Shown: positions 26,278-35,432 of the stretch, piece by piece
How positions within the stretch are numbered: the first letter of the stretch is position 1
Layout of the letters: each line of letters starts with the position of its first letter
Source of the DNA: an uncultured Eubacteriaceae bacterium
GTDB lineage: Bacteria; Bacillota; Clostridia; Lachnospirales; CAG-274
DNA length: 56,362 nt
Direction: 5' to 3'
NCBI GenBank assembly: GCA_946497035.1
Contig: CAMMIW010000015.1
Coordinates: 1-56,362 of the forward strand
Notes under the pieces: model-generated
What the model saw: only the letters and a program-made list of their open reading frames with translations
Told to the model about the DNA's origin: nothing
The model's database searches: none
Program-made: the position numbers and the translations under genes

Positions 26278-27423
26278 TTATTTTTTATCTTTTTCCTGTT
26301 CTATTTTTTTCATTTTTCTTATTTTTTCAAGCTCAACATTTAAAAGCATCTCATTTTGTCTAGCTTTATCTAAAAGAATGTCTATTTTTTCTATCAAAAT
26401 ATCTTCATATCTTTCAAGGCCTAAAAACATACCCTCCATTTGAGCGGTAAGCCTTTTTGCATCTATATCACCAGTTCTAATATCTCCACCATTTGGCATA
26501 TTTAAAACATCTAAATAATATTCTATTTTAGGGTCATAAACAAGCCCAATCATAGGCACTTTTTTAGATGCAGAAAATAACAATGTGTGAAGCCTCATAC
26601 CTAATATAAGTTTCATTTGGCCTATTATGCCAAGTATTTCATCTGGTTTATACAGCTCTTGTAATATATAGCTATCTTGTTTCATTTCATACATAACTTT
26701 TTTAGAGGTTTCTATATCTTTTGGTTGTTCCATAGGTATAAAAAGAACTGTTTTACCTTGCTTTACCATATTATCACAGGCTTTAGCTATTTCTTTAATA
26801 TATTTATCTCCATATTTAGCCTTGCTCCAGTTTCTAACAGATACGCCTATTATATCTTTATCTAAAGGTATTTTTTCTTTTATTAAAAATTGTCTTGCCT
26901 TTTCATCTGATATAGACTTAAGGGTAAAAGCTGCATCTGCCGTAATATGAATTTGAGGTTTTTTAACGCCCATATCTAAAAGATCTTTTTTAGAAAATTC
27001 TTCTCTAAGAGTAATTAAATCTACGTTATTTACTACCATTTTTACTAATTTTCTATTTAGCTTTCCATTAACAGGGCCTATACCATTAGAATAAAGCATC
27101 ACCTTTTTCTTAAAAAGCTTTGCCATTTTTATAATGCTTAAATAATATAAAAGTGAACGGGTGCTAGTGCCATTTTGTATTAAAGTGCCTCCTCCAGATA
27201 GTATGATATCACTTTTTACAATAGCTCTCATCACTTCAATAGCGTTAAACCTCTGTATAGAATTAATATTATATTCAGTTTTTGTTAATTCAGGAATATG
27301 AGAAATAGCAGTTATATTAACATCTGGTGCCATTTCTTTAATGTTTGTTGTCATAGCCATTAAAGTTGCCTCATCTCCGCAATTTCCATATCCATGATAC
27401 CCAGCTATTAATAAGTTAATCAT
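26278..27423 (-). CDS. csaB: Polysaccharide pyruvyl transferase CsaB
   Basis: A 381-residue member of the CsaB family, which adds ketal pyruvate from PEP to the secondary cell wall polymer, creating the ligand for SLH domains. Family blocks: the N-terminal IAGYHGYGNCGDEATLMAM, LSGGGTLIQNGTSTRSLLYYLS, VMLYSNGIGPV, TADAAFTLKS, ISVRNWSK and the C-terminal MRLHTLLFSASKKVPMIGLVYDPKIEYYLDVL with the conserved His. It also has a charged C-terminal extension (IRKMKKIEQEKDKK). The ribosome binding site is AAGGG. It lies between the polymerase/ligase gene and the small secreted protein. The SLH protein at 1.3-3.2 kb is a natural client. Confidence 0.93.
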   Translation of the reverse strand: MINLLIAGYHGYGNCGDEATLMAMTTNIKEMAPDVNITAISHIPELTKTEYNINSIQRFNAIEVMRAIVKSDIILSGGGTLIQNGTSTRSLLYYLSIIKMAKLFKKKVMLYSNGIGPVNGKLNRKLVKMVVNNVDLITLREEFSKKDLLDMGVKKPQIHITADAAFTLKSISDEKARQFLIKEKIPLDKDIIGVSVRNWSKAKYGDKYIKEIAKACDNMVKQGKTVLFIPMEQPKDIETSKKVMYEMKQDSYILQELYKPDEILGIIGQMKLILGMRLHTLLFSASKKVPMIGLVYDPKIEYYLDVLNMPNGGDIRTGDIDAKRLTAQMEGMFLGLERYEDILIEKIDILLDKARQNEMLLNVELEKIRKMKKIEQEKDKK

Positions 27424-27436
27424 TGGTTATCCCTTC

Positions 27437-28825
27437 TTAAAATTTATTTGTTAAAGTTTCATTATTATCTTTATAATTTATATACCAAAAATGCATAAGT
27501 ACCGCCACTAAAAGCCAAAAACAAGATGTCATCATAGGCACTTCAAAAACATTTTCCACAAAGTTATGCACAATAACCCCAAAAAGCCCTGCTAAAATGC
27601 CTATCTCTAGCTCTTTAGATACTTTATCTGTTGTTATTCTAATAGTTCTCAAACCATTTATTATTATTTGATACATAAGCATTACAAATGCAAACAATCC
27701 AAAAAGCCCTGTTTCTACAGCAGTCTTTAAATAATAGTTATCCATATAGAAAGTTTCTACCATTTCTGTACCTACTAAATAAGACAAACCATTATTCATA
27801 GCAACTGCTCCACCAAAATGACCAAGTCCCACACCAAAAAGCGGTGTACCTTGTAAAATTTGTAAGCCTGTTATCCATCTTACAAGCCTACCACCTCTTA
27901 AGCTACTTTCTATATATTCTGGGCTTAACATATAAGTTATTCTATTAGCTATACCTGGCACTAAAACCACCGCTAATAAACCTAAAATTATAACTGGTAT
28001 TAAAAGTCTTTTATCTTTTAAAAATACATAAAACAATATAGCTACACCAAAACCTATCCAAGCACCTCTTGAGAAAGTAAATACTAAACAACCTGCCATC
28101 ATTAATGCAAGAAAATAAAATAAAGCTTTTGTTTTTTTATTTTTATATATAGCACCAAAAGATAAAGTTAAAGGTAAGGCTAAAGTCATAAGAGAGCCTA
28201 AAATATTAGGGCTTGTTAAAATAGAAAACACCCTTGTTCTAACTCCTGCTTCATTTTTATCTACCCAACCTGCTGGTGTTTCAACACCTATTATATATTG
28301 ATATACGCCGTGTATAGCCATTAAAGATACTACTATTACAAATATTAGACATAATCTTTTTGCCCCTTTAGTGTCTTTTAAAAGCTGTATTATAACAAAA
28401 TACCATAGTATGTATTGTATAACCGCTCTAAAGCCCTCTAAAGATATTCTATAGTCTGGAGAGTTTAAAATAAACACAATAAACATTGCTATTAAAAATA
28501 ATATAACGGGCAGGTCTAAAGGTGTTTGTTTTACCCCCTCCTCATCTCTATATTTAATATATTTATAGCCCCAAACTAAAAACATAGCTATAAATAAAAG
28601 TTCGTCCCATATGCTTGCTACACTTGGTGCAAAGCTTCTTAGTATAAAATCTATAAAAGGATATAGACAAAGGGCATATGCTATAATTTGATAATTGGCA
28701 AAGACAAGCCCTATTATAGCTAATATTGATAAAAACATAATTACCTTTTCAATACCAAAAAATGCACCAAATATACCAGCTAATGAAAACAATATTATTA
28801 AAATAATTAGCGTTTGCTTTTTCAC
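27437..28825 (-). CDS. O-antigen ligase/polymerase-family membrane protein
   Basis: A 462-residue protein with about twelve membrane segments and the Wzy_C (O-antigen ligase) region: FTFSRGAWIGFGVAILFYVF, the large extracytoplasmic loop with ITGLQILQGTPLFGVGLGHFGG (the conserved GxGxGxF block) and DNYYLKTAVETGLFGLFAFV. Such proteins polymerise or ligate lipid-linked polysaccharide outside the membrane. Translation begins at GTG (28825), 5 nt after the stop of the preceding small gene; no ATG is available nearby in frame. In this locus it is the likely polymerase or ligase for the wall polymer; its precise class cannot be told. Confidence 0.88.
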   Translation of the reverse strand: MKKQTLIILIILFSLAGIFGAFFGIEKVIMFLSILAIIGLVFANYQIIAYALCLYPFIDFILRSFAPSVASIWDELLFIAMFLVWGYKYIKYRDEEGVKQTPLDLPVILFLIAMFIVFILNSPDYRISLEGFRAVIQYILWYFVIIQLLKDTKGAKRLCLIFVIVVSLMAIHGVYQYIIGVETPAGWVDKNEAGVRTRVFSILTSPNILGSLMTLALPLTLSFGAIYKNKKTKALFYFLALMMAGCLVFTFSRGAWIGFGVAILFYVFLKDKRLLIPVIILGLLAVVLVPGIANRITYMLSPEYIESSLRGGRLVRWITGLQILQGTPLFGVGLGHFGGAVAMNNGLSYLVGTEMVETFYMDNYYLKTAVETGLFGLFAFVMLMYQIIINGLRTIRITTDKVSKELEIGILAGLFGVIVHNFVENVFEVPMMTSCFWLLVAVLMHFWYINYKDNNETLTNKF

Positions 28826-28829
28826 ATCT

Positions 28830-29342
28830 TCACCAACTCTTGAATATTTTGTAAATAAAACTTTGTTTAAAACAATTTGTACTTTTGCTAAATAAGAAAA
28901 GTATTATCGTTATAGCTAAAAGCCCATAAGATACATATATATTTAATGTATCAAATATAATAGCCGATATAGTGTAGGCTAAATTAAAGGCAGCTAATAG
29001 CACAACTATTAATAATAAGTTTTTCTCTTTTGTAGAATATTTTACACTTCTTAGCTCAAAAAAAGTATTGCTACCTAAAAGCCATTTTTTTATTTTTATG
29101 TGTAAAAAATCCATTAATTTATCTACTTTTTTAACTATTTTTCTAATAATTTTATATGTTATACTATTTAAAAAATAAGGTTTTTTATCTAGATAATCTT
29201 GAAATTTTTTATATAAAAAACTTTCTTTAAAACATTTAGATATTTTACCTAAATTTTTCTTTAATAAACTATTATTATAAGGCTTTATAAATATTTTATC
29301 AATAAGCCTATAAATAATACTATTTTTTATAAATAAAGGCAT
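28830..29342 (-). CDS. Small membrane protein of the polysaccharide locus, unknown function
   Basis: A 170-residue Lys/Phe-rich protein of unknown family. Residues 1-95 are basic and amphipathic with repeated KSIIYRLIDKIF-type and FLYKKFQDYLDKKPYFL-type segments (a similar phrase, KQSFIYKIFKSW, ends the protein, suggesting internal repetition). Two adjacent membrane helices lie at about 105-150 ([39 protein letters not shown]). AATAGGAGG precedes the ATG. Located 10 nt after the DUF4330 gene and 5 nt before the polymerase/ligase gene, so it is firmly in the operon. The basic region may bind membrane or a polymer-synthesis partner; that is conjecture. Confidence 0.8.
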   Translation of the reverse strand: MPLFIKNSIIYRLIDKIFIKPYNNSLLKKNLGKISKCFKESFLYKKFQDYLDKKPYFLNSITYKIIRKIVKKVDKLMDFLHIKIKKWLLGSNTFFELRSVKYSTKEKNLLLIVVLLAAFNLAYTISAIIFDTLNIYVSYGLLAITIILFLFSKSTNCFKQSFIYKIFKSW

Positions 29343-29352
29343 TTTATACCTC

Positions 29353-29910
29353 CTATTCTGTTACAGTTTCACTTTCTGTAGCTTCTGTTGTATCTGTACT
29401 GCCTATATCTTTAAGCTCTATTCCACGCACTTTACAATTTGCCTCAAATTGTTGAGTTTTTAAAATAAAATTATAATTTACCCTAACTTCTTGGTTTCCT
29501 GCTTTTAAAATAGGACTAGATGCATTTACCGTATCTTTTATAACTACTGTTATATCTTTCCATAAAGGGTGCTCTTCTAAAATAGCCTCCCCATCAGAAT
29601 TAGTAGTTATATAAGCGGCAGGAGCTACATCTACAGAAACTATCTCTGCATCTGTAAAAACATTGTTAGCTACAAGCTTATCTCCTGGTTTTAATGTTTC
29701 TGCTGCTTCTGGCACAATAGAATTGCCATACAATGTAACATATATCTCTTTTTTACCATCTAAAGGGCTTTCTCCTTCGGCATTTCTAGCACTACTAGTA
29801 ATTCTTATACCAATAACTGCTATAACACCTATTATTACTATAGCTACTAATAAATCTACGATATTTACAATACCAAACAATTTTCCTTTTTCGTCTACTA
29901 TTTTACTCAC
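29353..29910 (-). CDS. DUF4330-family membrane-anchored protein
   Basis: A 185-residue protein that begins with the DUF4330 signature MSKIVDEKGKLFGIVNIVDLL followed by one membrane helix (VAIVIIGVIAVIGI) and an extracellular beta-rich domain (VTLYGNSIVPEAAETLKPGDKL, VVIKDTVNASSPILKAGNQEVRVNYNF), ending in an acidic Thr/Glu tail. The family has no known function but is frequent in polysaccharide loci of Clostridia and cyanobacteria. Translation starts at GTG (29910), overlapping the stop of the glycosyltransferase gene by 4 bp (GTGA) and preceded by AAAGGAG. Confidence 0.85.
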   Translation of the reverse strand: MSKIVDEKGKLFGIVNIVDLLVAIVIIGVIAVIGIRITSSARNAEGESPLDGKKEIYVTLYGNSIVPEAAETLKPGDKLVANNVFTDAEIVSVDVAPAAYITTNSDGEAILEEHPLWKDITVVIKDTVNASSPILKAGNQEVRVNYNFILKTQQFEANCKVRGIELKDIGSTDTTEATESETVTE

Positions 29911-31037
29911 TTTTTAGTCTCCTTTAAAATATTTTTATAAATGTCTATATGTGTTTTTGCCATTTTTTCGTCTGAAAAATGGTCATAGGCATATTTATAA
30001 AAGCTTTCGCCAAAGCTAGACATAAGATTTTTATCTTTTAAAAGCATATCTATTTTTTTAGCTAATTCTTTGCTATTATGAGGCTTTATTAAAAAACCTG
30101 TTTCGTTATCTTTTATCATTTCGGGTATACCACCAACACAAGTTGCTATTGTAGCTTTTTTTAGCCTTGCCCCTTCTAAAAGAGCATAAGGAAAACTCTC
30201 AGAATAACTAGTTAAAACATTTATATCTAAAACATTATAAAAGCTATTTATATCATTTACAAAACCAAGCATTTTAACATTATCTTGCAAATTGTTTTCT
30301 TTTATAAAAGTTTTCATACTATCTTCTAATGTTCCACTACCTGCTATTAAAAACATAATATTTTTATTAGTTTTTAATAAATATTTACTAGCCTCTAAAA
30401 AATGCTTTAAACCTTTTACCTGTTGTAGCCTTGCTGCTATACCTACATATACATAATCTTCGTTATAACATATATCAAAGCCTTTTAAAAACTCTTTTTT
30501 ATCTAAAGGTTTTATTTTCTTTTGCATATTTATACCATTATATATTACTTTTAGTTTTTCTTTGTTAAATCCTCTTTCTATAAGCATATTTTTAAAAGCT
30601 TCTGTAACGGCTAATATATAGTCAAACTTTCTAAGTGCAATAGCATTAATAGGCATAAATATAGCCTGTTTATATATACTATCTTTGAAATCTAGCTTAT
30701 AATCACTATGCAGAGTAGTTATGAAAGGTATGTTAAAGCTATTTTTTATAAAAAATGATATATAGTTAGCTCTAGCTCCGTGGCAATGTATTATATCATA
30801 ACCACCTTTAGCTATATATTTTTTTATTTCTATAATAGGCTTTAAGCTATATCTTTTCTTTTGATGTATAATCTTTATAGGTATGCCTTCTTTTTTGGCT
30901 TCTTCTGTAAAAACACCTTCCATTATACATAAAAGCTCTACATTTATGCCTTCCTTCATAAGCCTTTTAAGAAGAGTTATAACGTGGGTTTTTGCTCCAC
31001 CACCATCTCCTCCGCTTATTAAATGAAGCACTTTCAT
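29907..31037 (-). CDS. GT4-type glycosyltransferase
   Basis: A 376-residue GT-B fold transferase. The N-terminal acceptor domain starts VLHLISGGDGGGAKTHVITLLKRL; the C-terminal donor domain contains VYVGIAARLQQVKGLKHFLEA, FLIAGSGTLEDSMK, KMLGFVNDIN and the nucleotide-sugar block TSYSESFPYALLEGARLKKATIATCVGGIPEMI with the E(x7)E motif. The ATG at 31037 is used in place of the upstream TTG at 31055. The 138-bp gap before it is the largest within the downstream part of the locus and contains a short GGCTA/TAGCC hairpin (31086-31098). The sugar transferred is not predictable. Confidence 0.9.
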   Translation of the reverse strand: MKVLHLISGGDGGGAKTHVITLLKRLMKEGINVELLCIMEGVFTEEAKKEGIPIKIIHQKKRYSLKPIIEIKKYIAKGGYDIIHCHGARANYISFFIKNSFNIPFITTLHSDYKLDFKDSIYKQAIFMPINAIALRKFDYILAVTEAFKNMLIERGFNKEKLKVIYNGINMQKKIKPLDKKEFLKGFDICYNEDYVYVGIAARLQQVKGLKHFLEASKYLLKTNKNIMFLIAGSGTLEDSMKTFIKENNLQDNVKMLGFVNDINSFYNVLDINVLTSYSESFPYALLEGARLKKATIATCVGGIPEMIKDNETGFLIKPHNSKELAKKIDMLLKDKNLMSSFGESFYKYAYDHFSDEKMAKTHIDIYKNILKETKK

Positions 31038-31175
31038 TTTATTATCACGCCCCAAGGTATTTTATTTTAATATTAGCAATATGTTGGCTATTATAGCCTT
31101 TATATTTTTAGTTAAAAATTAATATTTAAGCTAATATACTTTAATATTATAATATATTATTATATTTTTAACAAA

Positions 31176-32438
31176 TTAATTTTTTGTAAACTCTAAAGCC
31201 TTATCAAAAATATTAGCTAAATCTTTTGTAAGGGCTTTTCTTTCAAATTTTTCTATTACGCTAAAATTTGGCTCAAAATCTAACATATTTTTTTGCCATT
31301 TTTCATAATATTGTTTTATTATATTTTCTATTTCTAAAACATTATCTGTATTAGCTACAATACCTATTTTACTTTCTAAAACTAAATCTTTAGCTACACC
31401 CTCTGGCAATATGGCAATAACTGGCCTTCTTGTGTTCATATATTCAAATATTTTTCCTGTATAAAAAGCATTAGCTCCAACACCACTACCCTCTATTAAA
31501 ACTAAAGCATCTGAGCTAAGCTGATGTTTTATACAAACATTGTGAGGCACATAACCTATTATCTCTATTTCATTAGTCAAGCTAAAGCTATCTATTTGTG
31601 CTTGCAATTTATCTTTATGATAATTACCAATAAGTTTAACCTTTAGGCTATCATCTTTAATTATACCTTTATCTTTTAAATTTTTTATAGCTTTAAAAAA
31701 GTTATCTGGCTTTCTTCTTCCATATAAAGCCCCTGTATAAACCATAGTAAATTTATCATTGTTAGCTTTTGTAAAGTCCATATTATAAAAATCTTCTTCA
31801 TCATATCCATTTGGTATAACGTAAAAATTATCTCCCTTTATACCATTATTTTTTATAAAATTATCTCTCATAACAGGAGTATTAGTTATAAGATAATCTG
31901 CCTCTAAAAGAACATCTTTTTCCATATTTTTTTCTATTTTAGTTCTAATAGGGTTATGTGGGTTATCTAATGTATATGGATTGTTTGTCCATTCATCTCT
32001 AAAATCTACTACCCATTTTATATGAGGCATTTTTCTTTTTATATATAAACCTAAAAGATGATCACTATAAGGTGCACTTGTTGTATATATAATTTTTATG
32101 TTATTTTCTTGTATAGTTTTTAAAGCTTCTTTTTTGCTTGTTTCAAACCATATTCTAGCACTATCTGGTATCATTATTTTAGCTAAAACTTTAAAAGGTA
32201 TTTTTAATATGCCGTCCATCTCTGATGGTTCATAGGCTTTTGTTCTAACTATTTTTACACCTTGTGGAACATCATTTAAAAGAGTTTCATCTATTAGCTT
32301 TGCTCCTTCTGTTTTTCTTGTAAAAACAATAGGCTCATAACCAAAAGCTCTAAGGTGCTTTACAAATTTAACGCTTCTTTGCACCCCAGAACCACCCATA
32401 GGGGGAAACTGGTTTGCAATAATAAGAACTTTTTCCAT
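31176..32438 (-). CDS. GT4-type glycosyltransferase
   Basis: A 420-residue GT-B transferase. It starts VLIIANQFPPMGGSGVQRSVKFVKHLRAFGYEPIVFT, the usual opening of GT4 enzymes with a GSGVQR acceptor loop. The donor half has MVYTGALYGRRKPDNFFKAIKNL, LIGNYHKDKL, EIIGYVPH and ALVLIEGSGVGANAFYTGKIFEYMNTRRPVIAI, where the GKIFEYM motif is the nucleotide-sugar contact. Its ATG overlaps the stop of wecC by one base (TAATG), so the two are translationally coupled; it may use the UDP-ManNAcA that WecC makes. Donor and acceptor are inferred only. Confidence 0.9.
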   Translation of the reverse strand: MEKVLIIANQFPPMGGSGVQRSVKFVKHLRAFGYEPIVFTRKTEGAKLIDETLLNDVPQGVKIVRTKAYEPSEMDGILKIPFKVLAKIMIPDSARIWFETSKKEALKTIQENNIKIIYTTSAPYSDHLLGLYIKRKMPHIKWVVDFRDEWTNNPYTLDNPHNPIRTKIEKNMEKDVLLEADYLITNTPVMRDNFIKNNGIKGDNFYVIPNGYDEEDFYNMDFTKANNDKFTMVYTGALYGRRKPDNFFKAIKNLKDKGIIKDDSLKVKLIGNYHKDKLQAQIDSFSLTNEIEIIGYVPHNVCIKHQLSSDALVLIEGSGVGANAFYTGKIFEYMNTRRPVIAILPEGVAKDLVLESKIGIVANTDNVLEIENIIKQYYEKWQKNMLDFEPNFSVIEKFERKALTKDLANIFDKALEFTKN

Positions 32439-33691
32439 TATTTTTCACCTAATAAATAATAATTTATATTGTTTTTAATAATTTCTTCTTTACTAAAGAA
32501 ATTTCTTGTGTCTAAAATATTTTTATCTTTTAATAATGTAGATACTTTGTTAAAATCTATATCTTTAAATTCATCGTGGTTTACACCTAAAACCATAATG
32601 CTAGCATCTTTAACTGCATCATAAATATCCATATTATTTTCTACCTGCTCTTTAGCGTGTGGGTCACATACATTTACTTTTACATTTTCTTTTTTAAGCA
32701 TATGTAAAAGATGCATAACAGGGCTTTCTCTAACATCATCTATATTAGGTTTATAAGTTACACCAAGCAATGCTACCTTTTGTCCATTAAAACCGTCTAA
32801 TATATTTTTTATTTTATCAAATACAAATTGTGGCATACTGTCATTTATAAGCCTTGCTTGTTTAATAAGTTTAGCATTTTGTGATTTTTCTACCAAAAAC
32901 CAAGGATCTAAAGCAATACAATGTCCCCCTACTCCAGGCCCTGGGCTTAATATATTTACACGTGGGTGATGGTTTGCAAGGCGTATAACCTCAAAAGCAT
33001 TAACACCAAGCTCTTCGCTTATTTTTGCAAGCTCATTAGCTAAAGCTATATTTACATCTCTAAAAGTATTTTCCATTACTTTACACATTTCGGCAGTTGT
33101 TGATGTAGTTATAAATATCTCTCCTTCAACAATACTTTCATATACTTTTTTAACCTCTAAGCTAGATTTTTCATTTATGCCACCAACTATACGGCTATTT
33201 GTTCTAAGCTCTTCTATAACTTTACCTGGTAAAATACGCTCAGGAGAATGTGCCACTAAAAGTTCTTCTCCAAGCTCAAGCCCCGTTTCTTTAAGGATAG
33301 GTAACATTAAATCTTCTACTGTACGTGGTGGTGATGTAGACTCTAATATAACTATACAACCTTTTCTAAGATGTGGTACAATAGCTTTTGTAGCACTTTC
33401 TACATAGCTCATATCGGCCGTTTTATCTTCATTAATAGGTGTAGGAACGGCTATTATATATACATCACAATCGGCAGGGCAAGATGTAGTAGCAGATAAA
33501 TTGCCACTAGCTACGCATTCTTTAACAAGCTCTAAAAGCCCTGGCTCTTCTATTATTATTTCACCTCTGTTAAGCGCATCTACCGCTTTTTTATTTAAAT
33601 CATAGCCTATTACTTTATGGCCTTTAGATGCAAACATAGCTGCTGTAGGTAACCCAACATATCCAATACCAATCATACAAATCTTTTTCAT
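32438..33691 (-). CDS. wecC: UDP-N-acetyl-D-mannosamine dehydrogenase (WecC-like)
   Basis: A 417-residue UDP-glucose/GDP-mannose dehydrogenase-family enzyme. Residues 4-30 hold the NAD site (ICMIGIGYVGLPTAAMFASKGHKVIGYD). The family blocks VPTPINEDKTADMSYV, ESTSPPRTVEDL, SPERILPGK and the catalytic Cys in GPGVGGHCIALDPWFLV are present, followed by a C-terminal domain (ALLGVTYKPNIDDVRESPVMHL). PERILPGK and HCIALDPWFL place it in the WecC branch, which oxidises UDP-ManNAc to UDP-ManNAcA. The partner 2-epimerase (WecB/MnaA) is not in this window. Own promoter about 65 bp upstream. Confidence 0.9.
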   Translation of the reverse strand: MKKICMIGIGYVGLPTAAMFASKGHKVIGYDLNKKAVDALNRGEIIIEEPGLLELVKECVASGNLSATTSCPADCDVYIIAVPTPINEDKTADMSYVESATKAIVPHLRKGCIVILESTSPPRTVEDLMLPILKETGLELGEELLVAHSPERILPGKVIEELRTNSRIVGGINEKSSLEVKKVYESIVEGEIFITTSTTAEMCKVMENTFRDVNIALANELAKISEELGVNAFEVIRLANHHPRVNILSPGPGVGGHCIALDPWFLVEKSQNAKLIKQARLINDSMPQFVFDKIKNILDGFNGQKVALLGVTYKPNIDDVRESPVMHLLHMLKKENVKVNVCDPHAKEQVENNMDIYDAVKDASIMVLGVNHDEFKDIDFNKVSTLLKDKNILDTRNFFSKEEIIKNNINYYLLGEK

Positions 33692-33753
33692 AGGTGTAAA
33701 TTCCTTTCATATCTATTTTAAATAAAATATTTATAGTTTTTTACATTATTTCT

Positions 33754-33782
33754 ATTTTACCACTTTTTATAACCTTTAACAA
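33754..33782 (-). promoter_or_regulatory. Internal promoter before wecC
   Basis: On the minus strand TTGTTA (33782-33777), 17 bp, TAAAAT (33759-33754), about 60 bp upstream of the wecC start. Confidence 0.5.
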
Positions 33783-33840
33783 TATTTATTTATAATAATA
33801 CTATTATTTTCACAAAAAATTTACAAAATTAGATATAATA

Positions 33841-35319
33841 CTATTTTAGTTTATTTATAATAATATTAATTTCATTTTTAGCTTCTCCCGTAAAATATAA
33901 AGCTAATGTATAAACAATCATTCCTAAAAATACTAAAATACATAATGTAATAATATTAATAGGTAAAAACATTTTTACAGCTAATATAAAAGCCCCCATT
34001 ATAAATACACTTATTAAAATTCTACATAGTGACAATTTATTTATATTAAAAGGCATATGCTCTTTTGTTCCATTTTTAGCTAATAAGAAATATACAAAAA
34101 ATGCTAAAAATGTGCTTATACCTGCAAATTTATAACCAAATATTTTTATAAATAGTAAGTTTAATATAATATTTAATATACCACTTATCATACTTCTTTT
34201 AAATATTTCTTTAGTTCTTGCGTTAAGCTCCCAAGGTTTTATAGCATATTCTGTAAGGCCTAAAAACATCATACCAAGAGCAACAAAGCCCATTATTGTA
34301 TGTCCTTCAAAATATTTAGCCTCAAATAATACACTAGCTACAAAATCTGATATACAAAATACCCCTACAACTGCTGGTAGCGATATTAAAAAATACGTCC
34401 TTATAGCGTTACCTATAAGCGTTTTTGTAAGCTCAGTATCTCCTTCGCTCCAAGTTCTAATAATTGTAGGATAGCTACCTCTCATAGCTCCCGCTGCTAA
34501 AAGGGTAAAAGCAGAGGCTATTATAGAATAGTTTGTTTGATATATACCTACTTTATCTTCCCCTAAAAAATATTGTATAACATATATATCTGATTTATTC
34601 AAAACAGATGTAGCTATCATATTACCCATTAAAGGCATACCATACATTTTTAAAACTTTTAATATTTCTTTATCAAAATAGTCCTTTTTTATATGTTTTT
34701 TTATATCTAATTTTATAAACCCTATTAAAACTGTTATAAAATCAAATATTATATAAGATACAAATATCCATTCTATTTTTGTTGTAAAAAATTTATTTAA
34801 AATAATAATAGATAAAAGCTTACCTACCACATTTATAACCGATAAAACTAAGTTTATTTTACTTTTTCTAACACCTGCTAACATACCTATAACAAGTTGA
34901 GATGTATTATAAGTAAAAAACATAACTACACTTACTATAATAAGGCTTAAAGGATAAATATTTGTTATAGATTTAAAAAATCCTAAGCTAAGCAATAATA
35001 TAACAAAGCTACTTATAAAAAATACAATTATATTAACTTTAAACCAAGAAAAGAAAACCGTTGAAAAAAACTTATCTTGCTCATTATCTAACTCATATTT
35101 ATTTATATATCTTAAAACAGACTGAACCAACCATTGTATTAAAACCATAGCAACAGTTGTTATAGCTATATTTATAGTAGAATATCTTCCTGTTTGCTCT
35201 GGCACATATATATAGGACATAGCAGAAATAGTTAAAACCCCTACTATACCCTCTATAATTTTTGCTATCATATATATAATAGTATCTTTAGCCATAGCTT
35301 GACTTTTTGTATTTGACAT
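33841..35319 (-). CDS. Wzx-like polysaccharide flippase (MOP superfamily)
   Basis: A 492-residue membrane protein with twelve to fourteen predicted membrane segments, opening with AKDTIIYMIAKIIEGIVGVLTISAMSYIYVPEQTGRYSTINI, the family's first two helices and the loop in which the Gly-Tyr pair is conserved. Other MOP features: NKSDIYVIQYFLGEDKVGIYQTNYSI (TM7 and loop) and LAAGAMRGSYPTIIRTW. Wzx proteins move lipid-linked repeat units across the membrane. It is the first gene of the surface-polysaccharide locus with its own promoter; a 149-bp gap with another promoter follows before wecC. Confidence 0.9.
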   Translation of the reverse strand: MSNTKSQAMAKDTIIYMIAKIIEGIVGVLTISAMSYIYVPEQTGRYSTINIAITTVAMVLIQWLVQSVLRYINKYELDNEQDKFFSTVFFSWFKVNIIVFFISSFVILLLSLGFFKSITNIYPLSLIIVSVVMFFTYNTSQLVIGMLAGVRKSKINLVLSVINVVGKLLSIIILNKFFTTKIEWIFVSYIIFDFITVLIGFIKLDIKKHIKKDYFDKEILKVLKMYGMPLMGNMIATSVLNKSDIYVIQYFLGEDKVGIYQTNYSIIASAFTLLAAGAMRGSYPTIIRTWSEGDTELTKTLIGNAIRTYFLISLPAVVGVFCISDFVASVLFEAKYFEGHTIMGFVALGMMFLGLTEYAIKPWELNARTKEIFKRSMISGILNIILNLLFIKIFGYKFAGISTFLAFFVYFLLAKNGTKEHMPFNINKLSLCRILISVFIMGAFILAVKMFLPINIITLCILVFLGMIVYTLALYFTGEAKNEINIIINKLK

Positions 35320-35351
35320 TTTTATCCCTCTTCTATTTGTAATTTTTATAT

Positions 35352-35380
35352 ATTATATCTAATTTTTTTTACTTTGTCTA
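35352..35380 (-). promoter_or_regulatory. Promoter of the surface polysaccharide locus
   Basis: On the minus strand TAGACA (35380-35375), 17 bp, TATAAT (35357-35352), placed just after the terminator of the TPR gene. Confidence 0.6.
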
Positions 35381-35387
35381 TTTTAAA

Positions 35388-35415
35388 ACAAAAAAAGTAG
35401 GCTTTTAACCTACTT
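35388..35415 (-). terminator. Terminator after TPR gene
   Basis: On the minus strand AAGTAGG (35415-35409) pairs with CCTACTT (35401-35395), followed by a T-run to 35389. Confidence 0.75.
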
Positions 35416-35432
35416 AAAAGTTATAAATAAAA

